Origin: Actinomycetes bacterium
GTDB lineage: Bacteria > Actinomycetota > Acidimicrobiia > Acidimicrobiales > RAAP-2
Assembly (NCBI GenBank): GCA_021849435.1
Contig: JAJZSX010000039.1
Span: 1 to 11,949, forward strand
Direction of reading: 5' to 3'
Length of the DNA: 11,949 nucleotides
Below are positions 1 to 6,135 of this stretch, in pieces (position 1 is the stretch's first letter; the number at the start of each line of letters is the position of its first letter). Both the position numbers and the translations under genes were made by a program. Below the pieces are notes generated by a model. That model saw only the letters and a program-made list of their open reading frames with translations, made no database searches and was not told the origin of the DNA.

Positions 1-400
1 CTACGCGGCGGCCAGCGAGGTCGCCCTCAAGGTTCGCGAGTTCACGGGAGTGCGCGCCGAGGCGTTCTCCGTCGCCGACTTCCTTCATGGACCGATCGGC
101 GCCGATGGCGAAGCCACGGCAACGGTACTCGTGGTCACCGACGAGGTGAGTGACGCCATCGCTGACGAGGTCCTCTCGACGAGCCGACGTCTGGGCGCGG
201 CGACCGTCGTGATTCGCCCTCCGAACCGCCGTTGCCTCGCCGCCGACGCCGAGATCGTGCTGCCCGGCGCGAGCGCCAATTGGTCCACTGGATTGTTCGG
301 GGTCATCGTCGGTCAGGCGCTCGCCCTTCGTCTGGGGCAGCGCCGGGGCCGGGCGATCGACACCTCACCGGTGCTGAACAAGGTAACCCTGAGCGCCTGA
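1..400 (+). CDS. SIS-domain sugar-phosphate protein, GlmS/NagB-II-like (3' end only)
   Basis: The gene is cut by the left edge; the first full codon is at position 2 and the TGA is at 398-400, leaving 132 residues. The stretch FTGVRAEAFSVADFLHGPIG matches the conserved loop of GlmS-type SIS domains (family pattern AEAF..AEF.HGP), and the C-terminal end (LALRLGQRRG...LNKVT) matches the usual GlmS-like tail (LA.ARG.DPD.P..L.KVT). SIS domains bind phosphosugars. The GlmS-like group includes glucosamine-6-phosphate synthases and stand-alone deaminases such as NagB-II. The N-terminal part that would separate these (a glutaminase domain or none) lies outside the window. Beside a hexosaminidase and oligosaccharide-type transporter, a catabolic deaminase/isomerase is the more likely role, but that is inference. 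A promoter region, not an overlap, separates it from the next gene. Confidence 0.85.
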   Translation, partial: YAAASEVALKVREFTGVRAEAFSVADFLHGPIGADGEATATVLVVTDEVSDAIADEVLSTSRRLGAATVVIRPPNRRCLAADAEIVLPGASANWSTGLFGVIVGQALALRLGQRRGRAIDTSPVLNKVTLSA

Positions 401-434
401 TGCCACCGCGCGACCGCATCCCGAAGGTCAGAGG

Positions 435-449
435 TGAGAATAGTTCTCG
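435..449. promoter_or_regulatory. Upstream operator-like site 1 of transporter promoter
   Basis: TGAGAATAGTTCTCG contains the perfect inverted repeat GAGAA-TAG-TTCTC (436-448). It matches 10 of 13 fixed positions of the pattern TGTGAANANTTCACA read from the site at 496-512, and the mismatches at positions 3 and 13 are complementary, so dyad symmetry is kept. It starts exactly 31 bp before the next site (466). The binding protein is unknown; the DeoR-family protein encoded at 8759 is the local candidate. Confidence 0.5.
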
Positions 450-465
450 CGGATTTAACAGGTTT

Positions 466-480
466 TGTGAAATTCTCTCA
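466..480. promoter_or_regulatory. Upstream operator-like site 2 (15-bp box repeated at 8701)
   Basis: TGTGAAATTCTCTCA is identical over 15 bp to 8701-8715 upstream of the deoR-family gene, and in both places it lies 8 bp upstream of the putative -35. It keeps one perfect half-site (TGTGAA) and a degenerate second half, matching 10 of 13 fixed positions of the palindrome at 497-511. It is 31 bp, about three helical turns, from the sites on either side. Likely a secondary operator or co-operative site. Confidence 0.6.
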
Positions 481-488
481 CTTTTGGG

Positions 489-517
489 TTGCTAGATGTG
501 AAGAGTTCACATATTGT
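489..517 (+). promoter_or_regulatory. Promoter of the transporter-hexosaminidase operon
   Basis: A candidate -35 TTGCTA (489-494) and -10 TATTGT (512-517) are separated by exactly 17 bp in an AT-rich island between GC-rich genes. The same arrangement (TTGCAA, 17 bp, TAATCT) occurs in the deoR-family promoter, with about 75% identity across the surrounding 52 bp, which strengthens both calls. Transcription should start near 524. The spacer is almost entirely filled by a palindromic operator, so a bound protein would block RNA polymerase. Confidence 0.6.
496..512. promoter_or_regulatory. Palindromic operator in promoter spacer (transporter operon)
   Basis: ATGTGAAGAGTTCACAT is a perfect 7-3-7 inverted repeat lying between the putative -35 and -10. 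A related near-palindrome sits at the equivalent place in the deoR-family promoter (8731-8747). The position is classic for repression by promoter occlusion. The most likely ligand is the DeoR-family protein of this locus, but another regulator family could also bind such a dyad. Confidence 0.7.
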
Positions 518-523
518 GACTTC

Positions 524-635
524 GTGGGCGGTGCCATCAGCGCCTCGTCGGGCAGTAGTGTCCAGCGAGCAAACGGTGCGCCGAGCGCAATGTGAACTGG
601 GGATTCGCGGATTCCCACTAGGGAGGAGTTTCACT
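524..635 (+). other. 5' leader of the transporter operon mRNA
   Basis: If transcription starts near 524, the leader is about 112 nt. It carries a strong Shine-Dalgarno sequence, GGGAGGAG (621-628), 7 nt before the GTG start. Part of that sequence can pair with the preceding bases: TTCCC (612-616), loop ACTA, GGGAG (621-625, one G-U pair). GTGAA (592-596) could also pair with TTCAC (630-634) as an outer stem. These helices are short and may be chance. No known riboswitch class is recognised. A lone TGTGAA half-site lies at 591-596. Confidence 0.4.
621..628 (+). promoter_or_regulatory. Shine-Dalgarno that fixes the GTG start at 636
   Basis: GGGAGGAG is a strong ribosome-binding sequence with 7 nt spacing to the GTG. 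It decides against longer N-terminal versions of the binding protein. Confidence 0.8.
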
Positions 636-2309
636 GTGAGGAAAAAGATACGGGCGGGCCTGTTCAGTTCAGCGCTCGCACTGGTCGCGGGGGCCTGCAT
701 GGCGGTAACTCCCGGTGTGCTCGCCTCGAGCACGGCGGGCGCGGCAACGCAGGTGCCGCTGAACCTGGCCAACGAGCAGGGCATGCTCTGGCCCTGCACG
801 TTCAACCCGTTCATCCCGTCGTCGGCGCCCTATTCGGTGGGCGTGACGTACGAGACGCTCGAATTCGTTAACTCGCTCCAGAGCGGCAAGGTGACGCCGT
901 GGCTCGCAACGTCCTCGGCTTGGAGCAACGACAACAAGACGTTGACCTTCACCATCCGTCCAGGCGTGAAGTGGTCCGACGGCAAGCCCTTCAGTGCAGC
1001 CGACGTCGTCTACACCTTCAATCTCTTGAAGAAGTACCCGGCTCTTGACTCCAACGCGGTGTGGTCGGTCCTTTCGCACGTCAAGCAGTCGGGTGCGAAC
1101 AAGGTGATCTTTTCCTTCTCGACCTCGGCGGTGCCGTACTTTTACTACGTGGCCGGTCAGGTGCCCATCGTTCCTCAGCACCTGTGGAGCTCGATCGCTA
1201 ATCCGGTGACCAACCCGATCTCGCACCCAGTGGGAACGGGCGGATATCTGATGAGCAAGTGCACCCCGCAGAACATCCAGTGGACGAACAACCCGCACTA
1301 CTGGCAAGCGGGCAAGGCCGTTGTCAAGACCGTCAACATGCCGGCGTTCTTGTCGAATAGCACCTGCAACGAGTACCTGGCCACCGGTCAGTCGCAGTGG
1401 GGCTCGCAGTTCATCCCGAACATCCAGAGCTACTACGTGGCTAAGAAGCCCGGCAACAGCTACTGGTTCCCGCCGGTGGCGAACGTGTCACTCTTCCCGA
1501 ACCTGACGAAGGCGCCGCTGAATGACGTCGCGGTGCGCCGGGCGATCAGCTACGGCATAAACCGGTCGACGGTGTCAAAGATCGGCGAGTATGGCTACGA
1601 GCCGCCCGCGAGCCAGACGGGAATCGTCGCCCCAACCTTCAAGTCCTGGTCGTCATCGGCCGCAACCGCGGCTTTCGGCGCGTCGTACAACCCGACCAAA
1701 GCCAAGTCGATCCTCAAGGCCGACGGCTACAAGCTGGGTAGCGACGGCGTCTTCACCAAGAACGGCAAGAAGCTCGCCGTGACCATCATCACCAACGGCG
1801 GTTACTCCGACTGGGTGGCGACAGTCCAAGTGATCGCTGCGGAGCTGAAGAAGATCGGCATTGCCGCCACGGTGAGTCCGATCGCGTCGACCAACTTCTA
1901 CTCCGACGTCTACGCCGGCAAGTTCGAGCTGGCCTACAACGTCGAGACCGGTGGGCCAACGCCGTTCTACGAGATGCGTCAGTGGATGTACTCGAAGAAC
2001 TCCGCACCGATTGGTACGGCAGCGGCGTCGAACTGGGAGCGCTTCAATAGCCCCAGCGTCGACAAGTTGCTCGCGGACTACGGCGCGACCACCAGCGTCG
2101 CCAAGCAGCACTCGATTGTCAATCAGCTCCAGATGGTGATGATCAAGCAGCTGCCGGTAATCCCGGTGCTCGAAGAGGTTGACTGGTTCCAGTTCAACTC
2201 GAAGGCCTTCACGGGGTTCCCGAGCGCGTCGAACCCGTACGCACAGCCTGGGTTGTACAACATCCCGGACTGGGGCTACGTGCTCGACAATCTCAAGCCG
2301 GTTAAGTAG
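636..2309 (+). CDS. ABC transporter substrate-binding protein, SBP_bac_5 (DppA/OppA) family
   Basis: This 557-aa protein is the extracellular receptor of the transporter encoded downstream. The GTG at 636 is chosen because GGGAGGAG lies 7 nt upstream and it begins directly with a signal peptide: basic MRKKIR, a hydrophobic core at about residues 8-30, then TAGA-ATQ, a good signal peptidase I site after about residue 36. Upstream in-frame starts would put a non-signal extension in front or precede the predicted transcription start. VAGAC at 17-21 loosely fits a lipobox, so a lipoprotein is possible. Family features include TFNPF (about 55-59), the segment around IRPGVKWSDGKPFSAADVVY and the C-terminal PVIPVLEE region. 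It has three cysteines after the signal core (54, 209, 244). SBP_bac_5 members bind peptides, nickel or oligosaccharides. The GH20 gene in the same operon points to an oligosaccharide (inference). It is first in the operon, 25 bp before the permease. Confidence 0.93.
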   Translation: MRKKIRAGLFSSALALVAGACMAVTPGVLASSTAGAATQVPLNLANEQGMLWPCTFNPFIPSSAPYSVGVTYETLEFVNSLQSGKVTPWLATSSAWSNDNKTLTFTIRPGVKWSDGKPFSAADVVYTFNLLKKYPALDSNAVWSVLSHVKQSGANKVIFSFSTSAVPYFYYVAGQVPIVPQHLWSSIANPVTNPISHPVGTGGYLMSKCTPQNIQWTNNPHYWQAGKAVVKTVNMPAFLSNSTCNEYLATGQSQWGSQFIPNIQSYYVAKKPGNSYWFPPVANVSLFPNLTKAPLNDVAVRRAISYGINRSTVSKIGEYGYEPPASQTGIVAPTFKSWSSSAATAAFGASYNPTKAKSILKADGYKLGSDGVFTKNGKKLAVTIITNGGYSDWVATVQVIAAELKKIGIAATVSPIASTNFYSDVYAGKFELAYNVETGGPTPFYEMRQWMYSKNSAPIGTAAASNWERFNSPSVDKLLADYGATTSVAKQHSIVNQLQMVMIKQLPVIPVLEEVDWFQFNSKAFTGFPSASNPYAQPGLYNIPDWGYVLDNLKPVK

Positions 2310-2334
2310 TTGTTCGCCGAGCTGAGTCGGGGAG

Positions 2335-3318
2335 ATGAGATTTCTAGTTCGTCGCGTGGGCTTCCTCTTGGTCGCCCTCTGGGCCGCCCTCACGGTGAAC
2401 TTCTTCATCCCCCGACTCATGCCCGGCAACCCGGCGCAGGCCATGATGGCCCAGTTCCGGGGACACGTGAATCCCGCCGCGCTGGGTGCTCTCGAAGCGG
2501 CCTTTGGGGTTAACACTCACCAGAGCCTGTTGTCTGCGTACGTGTCCTATGTCGGTAACACGTTCCAGGGCAACTTCGGCATCTCGACGAGCTACTTCCC
2601 GCTGCCAGTCAGCTCCGTCATCATGCGAGCGCTGCCGTGGTCGATCGGTCTCGTGGGCCTCAGTACCGTGTTGGGTTTCATCATCGGCACCGCGATCGGC
2701 GCGATTTCCGCGTGGCGACGCGGCGGACTTCTCGACAGCGCCCTGCCGCCGGTATTCATCATCATCTCCGCGTTTCCGTACTTTTGGGTGGGCCTGCTCT
2801 CGATCTGGTTCTTCGCCCTCACTCTGAACTGGTTCCCGCTGCTCGGGGGTTATTCCGAGACGGCGACACCCGTGTGGACGTGGTCGTTCGTGGGCGACGT
2901 CTTGATCCACGCGGTGCTACCGGCGTTCACGATCCTCATCACTTCGATCGGCGGTTGGATCCTCACGATGCGCAACAACATGATCACCGTCGTGGCCGAG
3001 GACTACGTGAAGATGGCCCGGGCCAAGGGCCTCAAGCCGCGTCGGATCCTCTGGCACTACGCCGGGCGCAACGCTCTGCTGCCCAACTTGACCGGCTTTG
3101 CCATGTCGCTCGGTTTCGTGATCTCCGGTGCCATTTTGGTTGAGTACGTCTTCAACTATCCCGGGCTGGGTTTCATGCTGCTCCAGGCGGTCCAGAGCGA
3201 GGACTATCCCCTCATGCAGTCGCTCTTTCTACTCATCACCGTCGCGGTCCTGTTCGCAATCTTCCTCTCCGACGTCGCTACAGCGATCCTGGACCCGCGG
3301 ACCCGGAGCAGCACGTGA
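2335..3318 (+). CDS. ABC transporter permease, DppB/GsiB-side type (BPD_transp_1)
   Basis: This 327-aa inner-membrane subunit forms half of the translocation pore. It starts with the typical DppB N-terminus (RRVGFLLVALWAALTVNFF...MPGNPA) and has about six hydrophobic segments. The EAA loop that contacts the ATPases begins near residue 222 (EDYVKMARAKGLKPRRI) and is followed by the conserved RNALLPNLTG and FNYPGLGFMLLQA regions. The length is normal for the family. The ATG at 2335 abuts the purine-rich GGGGAG (2329-2334), an unusually short spacing, so translation may depend partly on ribosomes leaving the binding-protein gene 25 bp upstream. The stop overlaps the next start by 4 nt. Confidence 0.94.
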   Translation: MRFLVRRVGFLLVALWAALTVNFFIPRLMPGNPAQAMMAQFRGHVNPAALGALEAAFGVNTHQSLLSAYVSYVGNTFQGNFGISTSYFPLPVSSVIMRALPWSIGLVGLSTVLGFIIGTAIGAISAWRRGGLLDSALPPVFIIISAFPYFWVGLLSIWFFALTLNWFPLLGGYSETATPVWTWSFVGDVLIHAVLPAFTILITSIGGWILTMRNNMITVVAEDYVKMARAKGLKPRRILWHYAGRNALLPNLTGFAMSLGFVISGAILVEYVFNYPGLGFMLLQAVQSEDYPLMQSLFLLITVAVLFAIFLSDVATAILDPRTRSST

Positions 3319-4211
3319 ACATCCTCCTCGGCGTCGGGCGCGCGTTGCGCCGTGGCGCGGCCTTTTTGCGCCGCGACAAGAAGGCCGCCGCGGGGTCGAT
3401 CATTCTCTTCATTTTGCTCGTCATCGCGATCTTCCCGAACTGGTTCACGCCCCATGACCCGGCCGCGGAGGTCTTCACCCCGGGCGTCGGGCTGTCCTGG
3501 TCGCACCCGCTGGGCACCACGTCCTTCGGCCAGGACGTCTTCAGCCAATTGATTGCGGGCACCCGTCAGAGTGTTTTCATCGCCTTGATCGTTGGCATCT
3601 TTTCGACCGTGATCTCGGTGATCGTCGGGGTCAGCGCCGCCTACATTGGCGGCTGGCTCGACGATCTGCTTTCGATGCTTACCGACGTCGTCCTGGTGAT
3701 TCCCACGTTCCCTCTCATCATTGTGATCACCGCGTACTTGAAGAACGCGAGCTTCTGGCTGATGGTGGGCGTGCTCGTCTTCACCGGATGGTCCTACGGC
3801 GCGCGCCAACTGCGCGTGCAGGCACTGTCACTGCGAAATCGCGACTACCTGCTCGCCGCCAGGGCCCGCGGCGAGTCGAGTTGGTACGTGATCGTCGTCG
3901 AGCTGCTACCGCCGATGACCTCTCTGATCGTGGCGAACTTCCTCGGTGCGGCCCTGTACGCGGTGCTCGCGTCGGCGGGTTTGCAGTTCGTGGGGCTTGG
4001 CAACATCAATACTGAGTCCTGGGGCACGATGCTCTACTGGGCCCAGAACAATGAGGCGCTGGCGACCGGACTGCCCCTGTGGGCGCTGGCGCCAGGTATC
4101 GCCATTGCTGTCTTGGGCAGCGCCCTCGCCCTGCTCAACTACGCGTTTGACGAGGTCGCCAACCCGGCGCTTCGTCCGGTGACGCGCCGACGCGCCAAGG
4201 CGACAGCGTGA
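3315..4211 (+). CDS. ABC transporter permease, DppC/OppC type
   Basis: This 298-aa membrane protein partners the preceding permease. It has the OppC_N-type first membrane segment and extracytoplasmic loop (FTPHDPAAE...HPLGTTSFGQDVFSQLIAGTRQS), where DppC proteins normally read HPLGTD..GRD. An EAA loop follows from about residue 176 (RDYLLAARARGESSWYVIV), then the usual hydrophobic C-terminal half. The GTG start overlaps the upstream TGA (GTGA), with GGAG 6 nt upstream at 3305-3308, so translational coupling is likely. The length is usual for the family. Substrate choice is set mainly by the binding protein, not visible here. Confidence 0.94.
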   Translation: MNILLGVGRALRRGAAFLRRDKKAAAGSIILFILLVIAIFPNWFTPHDPAAEVFTPGVGLSWSHPLGTTSFGQDVFSQLIAGTRQSVFIALIVGIFSTVISVIVGVSAAYIGGWLDDLLSMLTDVVLVIPTFPLIIVITAYLKNASFWLMVGVLVFTGWSYGARQLRVQALSLRNRDYLLAARARGESSWYVIVVELLPPMTSLIVANFLGAALYAVLASAGLQFVGLGNINTESWGTMLYWAQNNEALATGLPLWALAPGIAIAVLGSALALLNYAFDEVANPALRPVTRRRAKATA

Positions 4212-5173
4212 GCAGCCTGCTGAGTGTGCGTGATCTGCGCGTGGACTATGAGACCCCGGCCGGCCCGGCACGGGCGGTGAGCGGCGTGTCCTTTGATTTG
4301 GCGCACGGCGAGTTCCTCGCGATCGTCGGTGAATCGGGATGTGGCAAGTCAACGATGCTCTTCGCAATCGCCCAACTCCTGACCTATCCGGCGAGTCAGG
4401 TCGGCGGCACTGTGACCTTCGAGGGCGTGGACCTAACCACGCTGAGATCCGAAGAACTGCGCCAGCATCGCTGGCGGGACTTCTCGGTCGTCATGCAGAG
4501 TGCGATGAACGCGCTCAATCCGACGATGTCCATTGGCGCGCAGTTGGCTGACGTGTGCCGGGCCCACACCGACTGGGACGACGCGCGAATCACCCAGCGC
4601 TGTGCCGAGGTCCTAGCCATGGTTTCGATCGACCCCGCTCACCTCAAGAGCTACCCCTTCCAGCTGTCGGGTGGTATGCGTCAGCGCGCGATGATCGCGA
4701 TGGCCCTGCTGCTCGAACCCAAGCTGGTGATCATGGACGAGCCCACGTCGGCACTGGACGTCGTGGCCCAGCGCTCACTGATGCGCCAGGTCCAAGCGCT
4801 GCGAGAGCAGCTCGGTTTTTCGGTCCTCTTTGTTACTCACGACATGAGCGTGGTGTCGCACTTCTCGGATCGCCTCGCCGTGATGTATGCCGGGGAGGTG
4901 GTGGAAATGGGCTCTACCCGTGCGGTCTTCGACGACCCCCAGCATCCGTACTCGCACGGACTGATGGACGCCTTTCCTTCGCTGCTGGGCGCACCGCGTG
5001 TCTTGACCGGCATTGCTGGCAATCCGCCGTCCCTAGTGAATCCGCCGGGAGGCTGCCTGTTCGCCGCGCGCTGCGCGCAGGTCATGGACGCGTGTCGCAG
5101 TGTGCACCCCGAACTCCTCGAGGACGACGGGCGCGCGGTGCGTTGTCACCTATTCCATCCGGTGGCGTCGTGA
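4208..5173 (+). CDS. ABC transporter ATP-binding protein, OppD/DppD type
   Basis: This 321-aa cytoplasmic ATPase drives the transporter. Visible motifs are Walker A GESGCGKST (41-49), a Q-loop region (VVMQSAMNALNP), the ABC signature LSGGMRQR (153-160), Walker B LVIMDEP (173-179, catalytic E178) and the switch histidine H211 (VTHD). The C-terminal cysteine-rich oligo_HPY region (NPPGGCLFAARC...CRSVHPELL) is specific to peptide-family OppD/OppF ATPases and absent from the CUT1 sugar transporters. All catalytic residues are present. Start GTG overlaps the previous stop by 4 nt, with AAGG 7 nt upstream. It pairs with the following ATPase as a heterodimer. Confidence 0.95.
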   Translation: MSSLLSVRDLRVDYETPAGPARAVSGVSFDLAHGEFLAIVGESGCGKSTMLFAIAQLLTYPASQVGGTVTFEGVDLTTLRSEELRQHRWRDFSVVMQSAMNALNPTMSIGAQLADVCRAHTDWDDARITQRCAEVLAMVSIDPAHLKSYPFQLSGGMRQRAMIAMALLLEPKLVIMDEPTSALDVVAQRSLMRQVQALREQLGFSVLFVTHDMSVVSHFSDRLAVMYAGEVVEMGSTRAVFDDPQHPYSHGLMDAFPSLLGAPRVLTGIAGNPPSLVNPPGGCLFAARCAQVMDACRSVHPELLEDDGRAVRCHLFHPVAS

Positions 5174-6135
5174 GCGAGACCATCCTCGGCGTCGCGGGCC
5201 TGTCGCGCTTCTTTCGCGTGGGCGGATTCCGCTCTCGCGGTATCTTGCACGCGACTGATGACGTCTCCTTCACGGTCGGCGCGGGTGAGATCGTAGCGTT
5301 GGTGGGCGAGTCGGGTTCGGGCAAGTCAACAATCGCTCGCGTTCTCGCCGGCCTCTATCCGCCCACGGCAGGTTCGATCACCTTTGAGGGGCAATCGGTC
5401 GGGCGTCACTCGAGCCGACGGGTGCGCGGTCGCATGCCCATGGTGTTCCAGGATCCCTTCGGTTCGATCAATCCTGTGCTGCGAGTCGGGCATAGTCTCG
5501 AGCGATCGCTCAAACTGCACCGCAGGGAACTGAACGCCGTCACGCGCCACGAGGAGGCGATCACCCTTGTCGAGCGGGTCGGCCTGACCCCGGGAGCCGA
5601 GGTCCTACGTCGATTCCCCCACGAACTTTCCGGTGGTCAGCGCCAGCGGCTGGGCTTCGCGCAGGCGCTGGCGTCGCGTCCGTCGTTGATTCTGGCCGAC
5701 GAGCCAGTCTCGATGCTGGACGTGTCAATCCGCATCGGACTACTTAACGTGATGAAAGACCTGCGTGACCGCGAGGGCGTCTCGCTCCTCTACATCACCC
5801 ATGATCTCGCCAGCGCGCGCTACGTGGCAGATCGAATGATTGTCCTCTACGCCGGGCGCATCGTCGAAGAGGGGTTGACCGAAGAGGTCATCTCCTCACC
5901 CCAACACCCTTACACGCGCTTGCTGATGTCGACGGCTCCCGACCCACGACTGCCGTTGTCCGACGACGCGGGCCTGACCGACTTGGGTGAGCCGCCCAAG
6001 GTCATCAACCCCGGACCGGGCTGTCGCTTCGCACCGCGCTGTCCGCTCGCGATGGACCAGTGTCGCGCGTCGACGCCCACGGCAGTGGATCTCTCACCCA
6101 CTCAGCGGGTCGCCTGCTACGCGGTCACGCCGTGA
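5170..6135 (+). CDS. ABC transporter ATP-binding protein, OppF/DppF type
   Basis: This is the second ATPase, 321 aa, the same length as its partner. Motifs are Walker A GESGSGKST (46-54), the Q-loop MVFQDPFGSINP, signature LSGGQRQR (153-160), Walker B ILADEPVSMLD (D177, E178), the switch histidine H211, and the C-terminal oligo_HPY cysteine cluster (GPGCRFAPRCPLAMDQCR). MVFQDP and DEPVSMLD are typical OppF-side wording. The reading frame is open far upstream to 4555 but there overlaps the OppD-type gene. The GTG at 5170, in a 4-nt GTGA overlap, gives the correct N-terminus. No good Shine-Dalgarno is evident, so re-initiation from the upstream gene is likely. Signature and catalytic residues sit at the same numbers as in the preceding protein, reflecting their paralogy. 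Confidence 0.95.
   Translation: MSETILGVAGLSRFFRVGGFRSRGILHATDDVSFTVGAGEIVALVGESGSGKSTIARVLAGLYPPTAGSITFEGQSVGRHSSRRVRGRMPMVFQDPFGSINPVLRVGHSLERSLKLHRRELNAVTRHEEAITLVERVGLTPGAEVLRRFPHELSGGQRQRLGFAQALASRPSLILADEPVSMLDVSIRIGLLNVMKDLRDREGVSLLYITHDLASARYVADRMIVLYAGRIVEEGLTEEVISSPQHPYTRLLMSTAPDPRLPLSDDAGLTDLGEPPKVINPGPGCRFAPRCPLAMDQCRASTPTAVDLSPTQRVACYAVTP

Noticed and set aside
489..635. N-terminal extension of the binding protein from a TTG at 489
   Set aside because: It starts inside the -35 region of the predicted promoter, lacks a ribosome site and places 49 non-signal residues before a clear signal peptide.
4555..5169. 205-codon upstream extension of the second ATPase
   Set aside because: It overlaps the OppD-type gene in another frame. 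The GTG at 5170 gives the normal family N-terminus and the same GTGA junction seen elsewhere.
6060..6131. ATG at 6060 as start of the hexosaminidase
   Set aside because: It would overlap the ATPase gene by 76 nt with no ribosome site; GTG 6132 fits the coupling pattern.
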